NCBI GenBank assembly: GCA_902491895.1
Contig: CABUJH010000018.1
Span: 1-30,407, forward strand
Direction: 5' to 3'
Length of the DNA stretch: 30,407 bases
Source of the DNA: an uncultured Collinsella sp.
Lineage (GTDB): Bacteria > Actinomycetota > Coriobacteriia > Coriobacteriales > Coriobacteriaceae
In this document: positions 23,405-30,407 of the stretch, piece by piece
Layout of the letters: every line of letters begins with the position of its first letter
Position numbering within the stretch: position 1 is the first letter of the stretch
Translations under genes and position numbers: made by a program
The notes under the pieces: model-generated
What the model was told of the DNA's origin: nothing
Databases searched by the model: none
The model's input: the letters and a program-made list of their open reading frames with translations, nothing else

Positions 23405-24343
23405 ATGACTACCGATCAGCCGATTGATGTTGCGATTATCGGTGGAGGCCCCGCGGGCTATGCTGCCGCCATTTACGCTGCGCGTGCCAACCTGACGACG
23501 ACCGTGATTGAGCAGGGCATGTCGGGCGGACAGATCGCCACGACCAATGAAGTCGAGAACTATCCGGGCATTCCGCTCTTGAGTGGCGCCGAACTCGGCG
23601 AGCGTTTTCAGCAACATGCAGAGGGACTGGGAGCGCAGGTTACATGGAGCATGGTTACGGGTATCGATTACGATGCCGATGCAGCGCTGTTTACGGTGCA
23701 TCACGATATGGGCGATACGCTGGCCTCGAGCGTTATCGCTTGCATGGGTGCCACGCCGCGATCTGCTGGTTTCGCTGGCGAGGATACGTATCGCGGTCGT
23801 GGCGTTTCGTATTGCGCGACGTGTGACGGCATGTTCTTCCGTGGCAAGCAGGTCTTTGTTATCGGAGGCGGCAATTCGGCATGCGAGGAGGCACTGTTCT
23901 TGTCCGACATTGCCAGCAGCGTGACCATCGTGCTGCGTCGCGATCAGTTCCGTGCACCCGAGGGCGTTGTGAATAAGGTGCTTGCTAAGGACAATATTTC
24001 AGTTAGGTACCAAACTAGTATTGTTGAGCTTTCTGGTGAAGCGATGCCCACGACAATTACATTCAAGGACAATGCGACTGGTGAAATGCACACTGAGTCC
24101 TTTGAACCTGGCTCTTTTGGCATCTTTGTCTATACGGGGACGCAGCCACATACCGAGCTTGTTGAGCATCTAGTCGCTCTGGCTCCCGACGGTGGCATTG
24201 TTACCGACGAGTCAATGGCCACCCGCACACCCGGCCTATTCGCAGCCGGCGATATCCGTTCCAAGCGTTTACGCCAGGTTGTGACCGCTGTTTCGGACGG
24301 AGCCATAGCGGCAACCAGCGCATACGCGTTTCTCCGCGGATAA
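23405..24343 (+). CDS. trxB: Thioredoxin reductase (NADPH)
   Basis: TrxB passes electrons from NADPH through FAD to thioredoxin. The 312-residue product has an N-terminal FAD site GGGPAGYAAAIYAARA, the redox motif CATC at 137–140, an NADPH site GGGNSACEEALFL, and a C-terminal FAD motif GLFAAGDIR. Length is normal for the low-molecular-weight type. ATG 23405 follows GAGAGGA; the in-frame upstream start at 23330 is unsupported. About 23990–24150 is more AT-rich than the rest. A strong hairpin terminator follows. Confidence 0.95.
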   Translation: MTTDQPIDVAIIGGGPAGYAAAIYAARANLTTTVIEQGMSGGQIATTNEVENYPGIPLLSGAELGERFQQHAEGLGAQVTWSMVTGIDYDADAALFTVHHDMGDTLASSVIACMGATPRSAGFAGEDTYRGRGVSYCATCDGMFFRGKQVFVIGGGNSACEEALFLSDIASSVTIVLRRDQFRAPEGVVNKVLAKDNISVRYQTSIVELSGEAMPTTITFKDNATGEMHTESFEPGSFGIFVYTGTQPHTELVEHLVALAPDGGIVTDESMATRTPGLFAAGDIRSKRLRQVVTAVSDGAIAATSAYAFLRG

Positions 24344-24384
24344 GTACTATAATATATCTTATGTAAGGTTGCTATCTTTAATAC

Positions 24385-24430
24385 AAAGTGGTTGGACGGT
24401 GCATCAATGTGCTGTCCAACCACTTTTACT
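24385..24430 (+). terminator. Rho-independent terminator after trxB
   Basis: A 13-bp perfect stem (24385–24397 with 24414–24426) is followed by TTTTACTTTC. It isolates trxB from the DUF1836 gene. Confidence 0.85.
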
Positions 24431-24436
24431 TTCCTG

Positions 24437-24474
24437 CTATATAGTATGCAAAACTAGATAACCTAGAATACAAT
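24437..24474 (+). promoter_or_regulatory. DUF1836-gene promoter with operator-like palindrome
   Basis: The 25-nt site at 24437–24461 has 9-bp half-sites (CTATATAGT and ACTAGATAA) with a 7-nt spacer. It matches 22 of 25 positions of the site upstream of degV, 26111–26135 read on the minus strand. It overlaps the -35 region of a promoter whose -10 is TACAAT at 24469–24474. Confidence 0.75.
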
Positions 24475-24498
24475 ATAGCTAATGAACGGAGGATCCTT

Positions 24499-25110
24499 AT
24501 GAACCACGCCAAACGCGTTATCCCGATGTCCGATTCGTCGGTCAGCATTAAGCCTGAGGATATTCAGCCCACTGTGCTACCCGATGCGTTTATTCAGTCC
24601 GATATCGTACGCAAACTCAATACGTTGAGTCTGCCGCGCTATGACCAGTTGCCCAATGTGACGCTCTACCGCGACCAGGTCATTGAGTATGTTGCGCTGT
24701 GGATGGAGCCGCTGTCCCTTTGCGTTGAGCAGCCTATCATTACGCCATCGATGATCAATAACTACGTAAAGGTTGGCCTGGTGCCTGCTCCGGTCAAAAA
24801 GCAATATGGCCGCGAGCAGATTGCCCGCCTGATCGCTATCTGCATCTTTAAGCAGGTGCTACCTATTGCTGCGGTGCAGGCACTCTTTAACATTCAGCGT
24901 TTGAGCTACGATGCCCCGACGGCCTTCGATTATGTGATCGATCAGCTCGAGGCATCGATTCGTTCGGCGTTTTCCGTTGAGCAGACGCCGGTTCCCGATA
25001 CGGCGCATCAGGTAACGCGTGAGTCGCTGCTTGTGCGCAGCGCGGTTTCATCCTTTGTTTCGAAGGCTTACTTGATGAGCTATCTCAAGTTCAACGGGTT
25101 TAATAGCTAG
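24499..25110 (+). CDS. DUF1836 family putative DNA-binding regulator
   Basis: The 203-residue product has the DUF1836 core at about 50–165, including ITPSMINNYVKVGLVPAPVK (81–100) and YGREQIARLIAICIFKQVLP. This resembles the winged helix of MerR proteins, so DNA binding is likely; no ligand domain is recognised. ATG 24499 has GGAGG 6 nt upstream. Its promoter carries a palindrome that recurs upstream of the convergent degV gene, so I infer that it controls itself and degV. No characterised member is known to me. A shared terminator follows. Confidence 0.88.
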   Translation: MNHAKRVIPMSDSSVSIKPEDIQPTVLPDAFIQSDIVRKLNTLSLPRYDQLPNVTLYRDQVIEYVALWMEPLSLCVEQPIITPSMINNYVKVGLVPAPVKKQYGREQIARLIAICIFKQVLPIAAVQALFNIQRLSYDAPTAFDYVIDQLEASIRSAFSVEQTPVPDTAHQVTRESLLVRSAVSSFVSKAYLMSYLKFNGFNS

Positions 25111-25121
25111 CCGAAGTATTA

Positions 25122-25170
25122 AACGGGCGGGACAAAGAACCATCTGTCGCTTTGTCCCGCCCGTTATTTT
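25122..25170. terminator. Terminator between convergent DUF1836 and degV genes
   Basis: A 16-bp perfect stem (25122–25137 with 25150–25165) with a 12-nt loop is followed by ATTTTG on the plus strand. The T-tract is weaker on the minus strand, but the hairpin may stop transcription both ways. Confidence 0.85.
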
Positions 25171-25183
25171 GCTTGGTTGGACT

Positions 25184-26050
25184 TTATTTGCCCGAAGCTA
25201 CGCCCATGCCGTAGCCGATGATCAGGCCGTGCATCTCGGCGTAATAGGAATCCAGGCCGTTGCAGGGCATAATGATGGTCTTGGAGCCGGGCCAATGCTC
25301 GACTATGCGGTCAGTAAGCGCCTGGGCTCCAGCTTCGTTCTCAACGTGATCGATGACGACCTCACCGCCCGTAAAGCCCTCGGCTTCCATAGTGTCGATG
25401 ATCTTGTTGAGCATCTTCTTTTCGCCACGCGTGTGCCCGACGAGTTCGATTTTACCGGCCTCACTCGCTGTGCCCAAAATACGGATATTGAGCTTGTTGG
25501 CAATGACGCCAGCTGCCTTAGGGATACGTCCGGCTTTGGCGAGGTTTTCGTAATTGCACAAGCTGAAGAGGATTTTGCTGTTCTGTTCAAGGCTATCGAA
25601 GTATGCGCAAGCGTCCTCGAATGAGACATTCGGATTGCTTGCAAGATAGCGGTCGAACAACAAGAAAATGAGGTCCATTTTGCCGCCAGCTGCGCGTGAA
25701 TTGACTAGATGAATCTGCCGGTCGGACTCCTCGGCAAGAACCATATCGCGAGCCGTGGCTGCCGCGTTGTAGCTGCCCGACACGCCCTCAGAGATCGGCA
25801 TGCAGATGGTCTTGTCTGCCAATTTGAAGAGCTCGGCCCACTCCCCTACGCTGGGACAAGCGCTCGAAGAAGCGTTCGTCTCCGCCTGAACAGCGCAGTT
25901 GAGCTCATGAACATCGAGCGAAAGGTCATCGACGAATTCGCGCTCCCCCACTCGAATTTTGAGGGGCGCAAATGCAAAGGTGGTATGGGGTGCGGTCGGT
26001 TGCCAATCGCGGAGGTTACAGCTTGAATCTGAGATAAGTGCCCAGCTCAT
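25184..26050 (-). CDS. DegV family fatty-acid-binding protein
   Basis: DegV/FakB-type proteins bind a fatty acid, often presenting it to a fatty-acid kinase (FakA) for phosphorylation. The 288-residue product has the family landmarks: DSSCNL at the N-terminus, the ASSSACPSVGEW loop near 60–72, and the acyl-carboxylate-binding stretch EGVSGSYNAAATAR. Length is normal. AAAGGA precedes the ATG. No fakA-like gene is in the window. The promoter contains a 39-bp palindrome shared in part with the DUF1836 promoter. Confidence 0.92.
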   Translation of the reverse strand: MSWALISDSSCNLRDWQPTAPHTTFAFAPLKIRVGEREFVDDLSLDVHELNCAVQAETNASSSACPSVGEWAELFKLADKTICMPISEGVSGSYNAAATARDMVLAEESDRQIHLVNSRAAGGKMDLIFLLFDRYLASNPNVSFEDACAYFDSLEQNSKILFSLCNYENLAKAGRIPKAAGVIANKLNIRILGTASEAGKIELVGHTRGEKKMLNKIIDTMEAEGFTGGEVVIDHVENEAGAQALTDRIVEHWPGSKTIIMPCNGLDSYYAEMHGLIIGYGMGVASGK

Positions 26051-26063
26051 AGAGGGTCCTTTC

Positions 26064-26142
26064 TAATTGTTCTTCAACAATTATAGCCATCTTGCAAACT
26101 GAATGTACGGCTATCTAGTTTTGAATACTAGATAGCCGTACA
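26064..26142 (-). promoter_or_regulatory. degV promoter with 39-bp operator-like palindrome
   Basis: On the minus strand a -10 box TATAAT lies at 26085–26080. The palindrome 26104–26142 has perfect 16-nt arms (26104–26119 and 26127–26142) and covers the -35 region. Its central 25 nt match the DUF1836 promoter site. A second, smaller palindrome (26064–26083, 8-bp arms) spans the -10 box and expected start point. Confidence 0.78.
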
Positions 26143-26147
26143 AGATT

Positions 26148-26191
26148 AGAGAAAAAAGAATGGACCTCGCGACTTAAAGCCACGAGGTCCA
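26148..26191 (-). terminator. Rho-independent terminator after the NlpC/P60 gene
   Basis: Read on the minus strand, a 9-bp stem (26191–26183 with 26169–26161) is followed by TTCTTTTTTCTCT. It lies just downstream of the NlpC/P60 stop codon. Confidence 0.88.
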
Positions 26192-26215
26192 CATTCACAC
26201 GCTGTGTAAGATGAC

Positions 26216-27343
26216 TTAGTAACGCACGAAGATATAGTTATTGTTCATGCCGGCGGCAACGGAGCTGATGATAACACCCGTGTTGTAGTCGGAAGCATGA
26301 ATCATCTGACCACCACCGATGTAAATGCCGGTGTGGTACGAGTTGACCACAACGTCACCGGGCTGCGGATCGGACACACGCGTCCAGCCCATAAAGGTAC
26401 CCGTGGTGCCCAGGCGGCAATAGCGACCGGTGAGGCAATAACTAACAAAACCAGAGCAGTCGAAGCTGTTCGGGCCAATTCCGCCCCAGGAATAAGCGCA
26501 ACCAAGCTTGCTGTATGCACGCGAGACAACAGAACCGCCATCGACGGACTGGCTCGGAGCAGAAGGCGTCGGAGCCGAAGCAGGCGTGGAGGGCTGCGGC
26601 GTCGGAGCAGGTGCCGGCGTAGGAGCCGGAGTGTTGCCGCCCTGGTTGTTGTTATTGCTGGTCTGGCCACCGTTGTTGGTGTTCTCGGTCGTACCGGCAG
26701 TCTCGTTGCTCACCGTGGCCTTCTCGGCGGTGCTGGCGTTGATGCCGGCCTGCAGCGCGGCGTTGGCCTCGGCCTCGGCGGCAAGCTCGGCCTGCAGCTG
26801 CGAATCCAGGGAGTTTACGACGTTCTGGGCTTCAGCCTGCTGGGCGTTAAGCTCGTCGACCTTCTTTTGCGTGGCGGCGACGTTCTTCTCCTGCTCGGCC
26901 TGCTTATCGGTGAGCTGCTGCTTAAGCTCCTTGACCTCTTGAATGGTCTGAGCTTGCTTATCGGAAACTTTGCCGTAGTAGAACAGACGGTTGAGCATAT
27001 CGCTCAGGTCATCGACACCCGTCAGAACCTGAAGCAGGCTCAGACCTCCGGTTTTGTACTCGCCGGCGACATAGGTCGAGAGCTTGGCCTGACCATCGGC
27101 GATCTCTTGCTGCTTTTGCGTGATCTCGCCAGCAGTCTGATCGAGCGCCTGCGTCTGCGTGGCGAGTTCATCGTAAATCTGCTGGGTTTGGGTACCGATC
27201 TGCTCGAGCTTAGTACGAGCAGCGGCAAGGTCGGATGCGGTATCGGCGTAGGCAGGAGCCGCGAGGCCCAAGCCCAAAACACAAGCGAGGGTTGCCGTAG
27301 CAGCGCAGCGTGCCATGTTTTTATGCGTGTTTGCTGTGCGCAT
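26216..27343 (-). CDS. Secreted NlpC/P60 peptidoglycan hydrolase
   Basis: The product (375 residues) has a signal peptide with likely cleavage after AYA33. A long coiled coil (about 35–205) rich in Gln, Ala and Glu follows, then a Pro/Ala/Thr linker (about 225–265). The NlpC/P60 cysteine-peptidase domain (about 270–375) has catalytic Cys296 (FDCSGF) and His337 (YHTGIYIG), with a second histidine in HASDYNTG. Such enzymes cut peptidoglycan stem peptides, and the coiled coil usually regulates or positions the enzyme, as in RipA-type proteins. AAGGAAG precedes the ATG. It lies 32 nt after apt and probably shares its transcript. Confidence 0.94.
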   Translation of the reverse strand: MRTANTHKNMARCAATATLACVLGLGLAAPAYADTASDLAAARTKLEQIGTQTQQIYDELATQTQALDQTAGEITQKQQEIADGQAKLSTYVAGEYKTGGLSLLQVLTGVDDLSDMLNRLFYYGKVSDKQAQTIQEVKELKQQLTDKQAEQEKNVAATQKKVDELNAQQAEAQNVVNSLDSQLQAELAAEAEANAALQAGINASTAEKATVSNETAGTTENTNNGGQTSNNNNQGGNTPAPTPAPAPTPQPSTPASAPTPSAPSQSVDGGSVVSRAYSKLGCAYSWGGIGPNSFDCSGFVSYCLTGRYCRLGTTGTFMGWTRVSDPQPGDVVVNSYHTGIYIGGGQMIHASDYNTGVIISSVAAGMNNNYIFVRY

Positions 27344-27375
27344 GTAGCTTCCTTTCCAGTAACTAAGGGTAACGG

Positions 27376-27906
27376 CTAGTCCACCGTCACCAGGCTAAAG
27401 AGCTCCACATCGTCATCAGACGGCGTGAGCTTCTCGCGCGGGTTGAGAAACGCAAGCTCAAGGATACAACCGTAACCGACAAGCTTTGCGCCCATATCTC
27501 GCACCAGTTTACCTGTTGCCTCGACGGTTCCGCCCGTCGCGACCAAGTCGTCCAGAATCAACACGGTATCTTTAGAGCTGATAGCGTCGGCATGGATCTC
27601 AATGGAATCCGTTCCGTACTCGAGCTCGTAGCTCTGGCTTACGGTCTCGCGCGGTAGCTTGCCCGGTTTACGTGCGGGAACAAAGCCGGCGCCAAGGGCT
27701 ACAGCCACCGGTACGCCAACCATAAAGCCGCGAGCCTCGGGACCCACGACCTTGGTGATTCCCATGCCGGCAAAGTGCTCGGCGAGGGAATCGGTCATGG
27801 CTTTGAGCGCCTCGGGATTGCCAAAGAGCGGCGTGATGTCTTTAAAGATGACTCCGGGCTCGGGATAGTCGGGGATGTCGACGATTTGAGATTCGAAGTC
27901 GTACAT
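27376..27906 (-). CDS. apt: Adenine phosphoribosyltransferase
   Basis: Apt converts adenine and PRPP to AMP in purine salvage. The 176-residue product has GPEARGFMVGVPVA, the KPGKLPRETVS loop, and the PRPP-binding motif VLILDDLVATGGT. Length is typical. ATG at 27906 follows AAAGG; an in-frame TTG at 27921 overlaps that site and is not used. It sits between the MerR regulator (40-nt gap) and the NlpC/P60 gene, all on the minus strand. Confidence 0.96.
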   Translation of the reverse strand: MYDFESQIVDIPDYPEPGVIFKDITPLFGNPEALKAMTDSLAEHFAGMGITKVVGPEARGFMVGVPVAVALGAGFVPARKPGKLPRETVSQSYELEYGTDSIEIHADAISSKDTVLILDDLVATGGTVEATGKLVRDMGAKLVGYGCILELAFLNPREKLTPSDDDVELFSLVTVD

Positions 27907-27946
27907 TGCATGACCTTTCAATGGGTTCCCGAAATTTCAGCAGCGG

Positions 27947-28825
27947 TTATTTGCCCGCGGTGGCGGTGCCGGATTGCGAAGGGGGGACGACCTTGAGCGG
28001 CTTGACGAGAGAATCCTCGTGCGAAGCCGGCGCGGCTATCTCTTCGTTTTTGGCCTTGGTGGACTCGGAGCGAGTGATTTCCTCATCGAGTGCATCGATG
28101 TCGGCGTCCTCGACCACGGCGTTGAGCGACTCAAAAACGCGGTTCTTGAGCAGCGCAGTGTGCACACCTTCCGTCAGGTCGTGAAGCTTCTTAAACGCAC
28201 GCTCGAGCTTGGCGTCGCGCTCGTCATCGGAGGTATCCATGCCGAGCATGCTCACGAGCACCTGCTCAAACATCGAGGACTCGCGGTTGGCGGAAGACAC
28301 GTACTGACGCAGGTTGCGCGGCTCGATATGGAAGCGTGACAGCTCGGAGCAGTAGCGGATGATCGGAAAATCGCGGCCATCGACAAGCTCGCGATTCTGC
28401 GGACTCTTGATGATGCGAATGAGGTCGTTCTCGGCAAGCGAGCGGATAAATGAAATCTCGACGCCCAACATATCGGGAATGGTCTCGATGGGATGCAGCT
28501 TTTGCTTAGTCTCCTTGGGCTCCGTCTTGAGCGGAACATCGGATAGCAAGCCCACCTCGTAGGCGAGCGTTGACAGGTCCGTGGCGTTTTCCAAGCGCTG
28601 CTTAATCACGTTGAGCGGCATGTAGCGGGTCTTCTGCAAGTGCAGGATGACCTCCAGGCGATCAACGTCCTCCTTAGAGTACTGACGGTATCCCTTAGGC
28701 GTACGATGAGGGGTAATGAGCCCCTCATCCTCTAGAAATCTAATTTTTGAGTTCGAAAGATCGGGGTATGCGCCTCGAAGTAGGTTGACGACTTGGCCGA
28801 TACTCAGATAGTTGCGTTCGGCCAT
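27947..28825 (-). CDS. MerR family regulator, FtsR-like
   Basis: The 292-residue product begins with a MerR winged helix (LSIGQVVNLL, KIRFLEDEGLITPHRTPKGY, then RQYSKEDVDRLEVI). A long C-terminal region ends in an acidic, Lys-rich tail. In Actinobacteria a MerR protein encoded directly after the FHA gene garA (Rv1828 type; FtsR in Corynebacterium) activates ftsZ. Gene order and the N-terminus match, so I infer an FtsR role. It begins 3 nt after the FHA stop. No cysteine-based metal site of classic MerR sensors is evident. Confidence 0.88.
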   Translation of the reverse strand: MAERNYLSIGQVVNLLRGAYPDLSNSKIRFLEDEGLITPHRTPKGYRQYSKEDVDRLEVILHLQKTRYMPLNVIKQRLENATDLSTLAYEVGLLSDVPLKTEPKETKQKLHPIETIPDMLGVEISFIRSLAENDLIRIIKSPQNRELVDGRDFPIIRYCSELSRFHIEPRNLRQYVSSANRESSMFEQVLVSMLGMDTSDDERDAKLERAFKKLHDLTEGVHTALLKNRVFESLNAVVEDADIDALDEEITRSESTKAKNEEIAAPASHEDSLVKPLKVVPPSQSGTATAGK

Positions 28826-28828
28826 GCC

Positions 28829-29263
28829 CTACTCACCGGTTTCGATGCGCTCCGGCGTGCTCTCGTGGTAGATGAGCGTAAACGTACCGATCTGGACGGA
28901 AGAACCGTCGTGCAGCGGGGCTGCATTGACGATGGCACCGTCGACCCAGGTGCCATTGAGCGAGCCCAAGTCTTCGATGCGAGCGCCGAGGCCCTCGCGG
29001 ATAATGCGCGCGTGGCTGCGCGAAACAGTCATGTCATTGAGGAAGATGCCATTCGCAGGATCGCGGCCGATGGTGGTCACGTCTTCCTCGAGCTCAAAGG
29101 CGGCACCAGTCTGCGGACCCTTGACGATGGACAGAACGGGGGCGGTGATGCGCACGTTGGCCATGAGGTCGGGAACGGTGACGTCGCTTGAAGGCACGCG
29201 GAATACGCAGGTAGCGTCAGCAGTCTTATCATTCTGAGGCATATTGTTAACCATGTTGTCCAT
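28829..29263 (-). CDS. FHA-domain protein, GarA/OdhI-like
   Basis: GarA/OdhI is a phospho-switch that inhibits 2-oxoglutarate-using enzymes until a Ser/Thr kinase phosphorylates its N-terminus. The 144-residue product has an FHA domain (about 48–135) with the phosphothreonine-binding residues in GRDP, TVSRSHA and SLNGTWV. The N-terminal ATCVFR (Thr18) resembles the TTSVFR phosphorylation site of mycobacterial GarA. ATG 29263 is chosen over a TTG at 29296 because AGGGG lies just upstream. It precedes the FtsR-like gene by 3 nt and follows a pgsA-like gene, as in mycobacteria. Confidence 0.88.
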   Translation of the reverse strand: MDNMVNNMPQNDKTADATCVFRVPSSDVTVPDLMANVRITAPVLSIVKGPQTGAAFELEEDVTTIGRDPANGIFLNDMTVSRSHARIIREGLGARIEDLGSLNGTWVDGAIVNAAPLHDGSSVQIGTFTLIYHESTPERIETGE

Positions 29264-29329
29264 GACAACCCCTAACTTATCGCGGACGTGCCGCAAATAA
29301 TGAACCGTACGTAATCATACCCCAACGAA

Positions 29330-30034
29330 TCAGTCTTCGATTTCAGGGTTCAGAAAGTCGATGTCCTCGTCCTCGGGATGCGTGAGAGCCTGTTTAATGG
29401 CCGCTCCGCCCTTAATGGAGTAGATGACAGCCGTGAGCATGGAGAAGGTCACGCCGCCGTACACAAAGAAGATGCCGAGGGGCACCGAGCTTCCGTTGAG
29501 GCCCGGGAAGGCCGTAAGGGATGAAGGTAAAAGATGCAGGCCGTCAACAACGGGGAAACCGAGCAGCATGAGCGAGAAGCCGGTCATGAGCAGCGCTGTG
29601 GCAATCTTTCCGGGGAAGACGACATCGATGGGGCGACGGTGATAATGGCGCACGATAAGCGTGCCGATGCCCAGATAGATGTCGCGGCCGATAATGAGCA
29701 CGCAGACCCAGATGGGCAGCTCTCCGCGAACCACCAGTCCAAGTACGCCGGTGAACAGCAGCGCGCGGTCGCAAATGGGATCCATGACCTTGCCGAGCCA
29801 TGAGACCGTCTTAGTCATGCGGGCGATCTGCCCGTCCATCCAATCGGTGGAGGCGGCAACGGCGTAGATAACGATGGCGATGACGCGGTTGTTATCCGTC
29901 ACAAACAGGTACAGGAATACCAGGGTGAGGATCAGGCGCGTAAAGGTGATGAAATTGGAGATCGTAAAGATCTTATTCGACGGGTAATCGGAAGTGCCGA
30001 TAAGCTCCTTTTTGATCTTCTTTTTGATGCCCAC
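29330..30034 (-). CDS. CDP-alcohol phosphatidyltransferase family protein (second PgsA-like)
   Basis: The 234-residue membrane protein has the full CDP-alcohol phosphotransferase motif: D64, D67-G68, A71-R72, G81, D85 and D89. It has several transmembrane segments and an acidic C-terminus. Its product could be phosphatidylglycerophosphate, cardiolipin or a phosphatidylinositol-type lipid; the motif does not say which. GTG 30034 is chosen because GGGGGAG lies 4 nt upstream and a TATAGT -10 box lies at 30076–30071. The longer in-frame form from 30169 would enter a palindromic repeat. The downstream gene is the GarA-like FHA gene. Confidence 0.88.
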   Translation of the reverse strand: MGIKKKIKKELIGTSDYPSNKIFTISNFITFTRLILTLVFLYLFVTDNNRVIAIVIYAVAASTDWMDGQIARMTKTVSWLGKVMDPICDRALLFTGVLGLVVRGELPIWVCVLIIGRDIYLGIGTLIVRHYHRRPIDVVFPGKIATALLMTGFSLMLLGFPVVDGLHLLPSSLTAFPGLNGSSVPLGIFFVYGGVTFSMLTAVIYSIKGGAAIKQALTHPEDEDIDFLNPEIED

Positions 30035-30160
30035 AGGACTCCCCCGCTGGTTAACAACAAAACTTTCGATACTATACCCGTTCCTGCGATGTCTATCCAG
30101 CGCAAGCATAGAGAGTCCAGACATGTGGAGGGCGCTTTTAGGCGGCGGGGATTTCGCATT

Positions 30161-30219
30161 CGTGTACATCAGCCTCCAAACATGTCGAAAAATGTCGATT
30201 TTGGTGGCTGATGTACACG
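30161..30219. repeat. 59-bp palindromic element upstream of the second pgsA-like gene
   Basis: Arms 30161–30180 and 30200–30219 pair over 19 of 20 positions. The 19-nt centre contains ATGTCGA twice. It lies between the pgsA-like promoter and tRNA-Pro. It resembles neither family A nor family B. Confidence 0.82.
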
Positions 30220-30284
30220 TTTTGATTCGGTGATTACATCGATCGGGAACGTTGTTGCTTTAAGCAAATTAATCATGATGACTG

Positions 30285-30319
30285 AAAACAAAAAAGGTCA
30301 GACACTAGGTGCCTGACCT
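30285..30319 (-). terminator. Terminator after tRNA-Pro
   Basis: On the minus strand a 7-bp stem (30319–30313 with 30301–30295), extended inward by three pairs after a mismatch, is followed by TTTTTTGTTTTC. It lies 12 nt downstream of the tRNA 3' end. Confidence 0.82.
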
Positions 30320-30331
30320 GCAAACTTCTGG

Positions 30332-30405
<74 letters not shown>

Positions 30406-30407
30406 AA

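Noticed and set aside
26104..26142. 39-bp palindrome as a terminator
   Set aside because: No T-tract follows on the minus strand, it lies upstream of the degV -10 box, and its centre recurs in the DUF1836 promoter, which fits an operator better.
30035..30169. N-terminal extension of the second PgsA-like protein
   Set aside because: It runs past the TATAGT -10 box and into the palindromic repeat; GTG 30034 has a strong ribosome-binding site.

Overview
The window looks like chromosomal DNA from a Coriobacteriia-type actinobacterium, most probably Collinsella or a close relative. This rests on high GC, the actinobacterial order pgsA–FHA(GarA-like)–MerR(FtsR-like), and a Firmicutes-like block (ftsK, pgsA, cinA, recA, RNase Y, spoVS, miaB) in a genome using both RNase J and RNase Y. 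I could not run a database search, so the genus is an inference. The window is gene-dense: 30 protein genes and one tRNA, with no rRNA, CRISPR, transposase or phage gene.

Layout. 1–534 is non-coding and holds two inverted copies of a palindromic repeat family. 535–18630 is a plus-strand run: RNase J, FtsK translocase, a RodZ-like membrane protein, YajQ, RimO, PgsA, CinA, then recA–recX, then RNase Y, an unrecognised GHKL ATPase, SpoVS, MiaB, MiaA and HflX. 18615–21519 is a DNA-damage and nucleotide block: lexA with a downstream DUF1624 membrane acyltransferase-like gene on the minus strand, diverging from a LysM membrane protein (YneA-like SOS division inhibitor), followed by nrdR and dut. 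21520–21984 is non-coding and carries two copies of a second palindromic family plus a perfect 21-bp hairpin. 21985–24343 holds a GT28 glycolipid glycosyltransferase divergent from thioredoxin reductase. 24499–26050 is a convergent pair, a DUF1836 regulator and DegV, whose promoters share a 25-bp operator-like palindrome. 26216–30034 is a minus-strand run: pgsA-like, GarA-like FHA protein, FtsR-like MerR, apt and an NlpC/P60 hydrolase. tRNA-Pro(GGG) closes the window.

How the genes fit together. recA and the LysM gene each have a promoter with a LexA box between -35 and -10, so LexA, RecA and the LysM protein form a readable SOS circuit; nrdR and dut beside it control dNTP supply and dUTP removal. 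RNase J, RNase Y, RimO, MiaB, MiaA and HflX are RNA-decay and ribosome/tRNA functions. FtsK, the RodZ-like protein, the LysM protein, the FtsR-like regulator and the NlpC/P60 hydrolase serve division and the envelope.

Most notable observations: two families of palindromic elements that keep a core but vary their arms while preserving base pairing; the shared DUF1836/DegV operator; a decapeptide repeated in the FtsK linker with 7 of 10 codons synonymously different; a 12-bp hairpin enclosing the nrdR start codon; and the GHKL ATPase between RNase Y and SpoVS.
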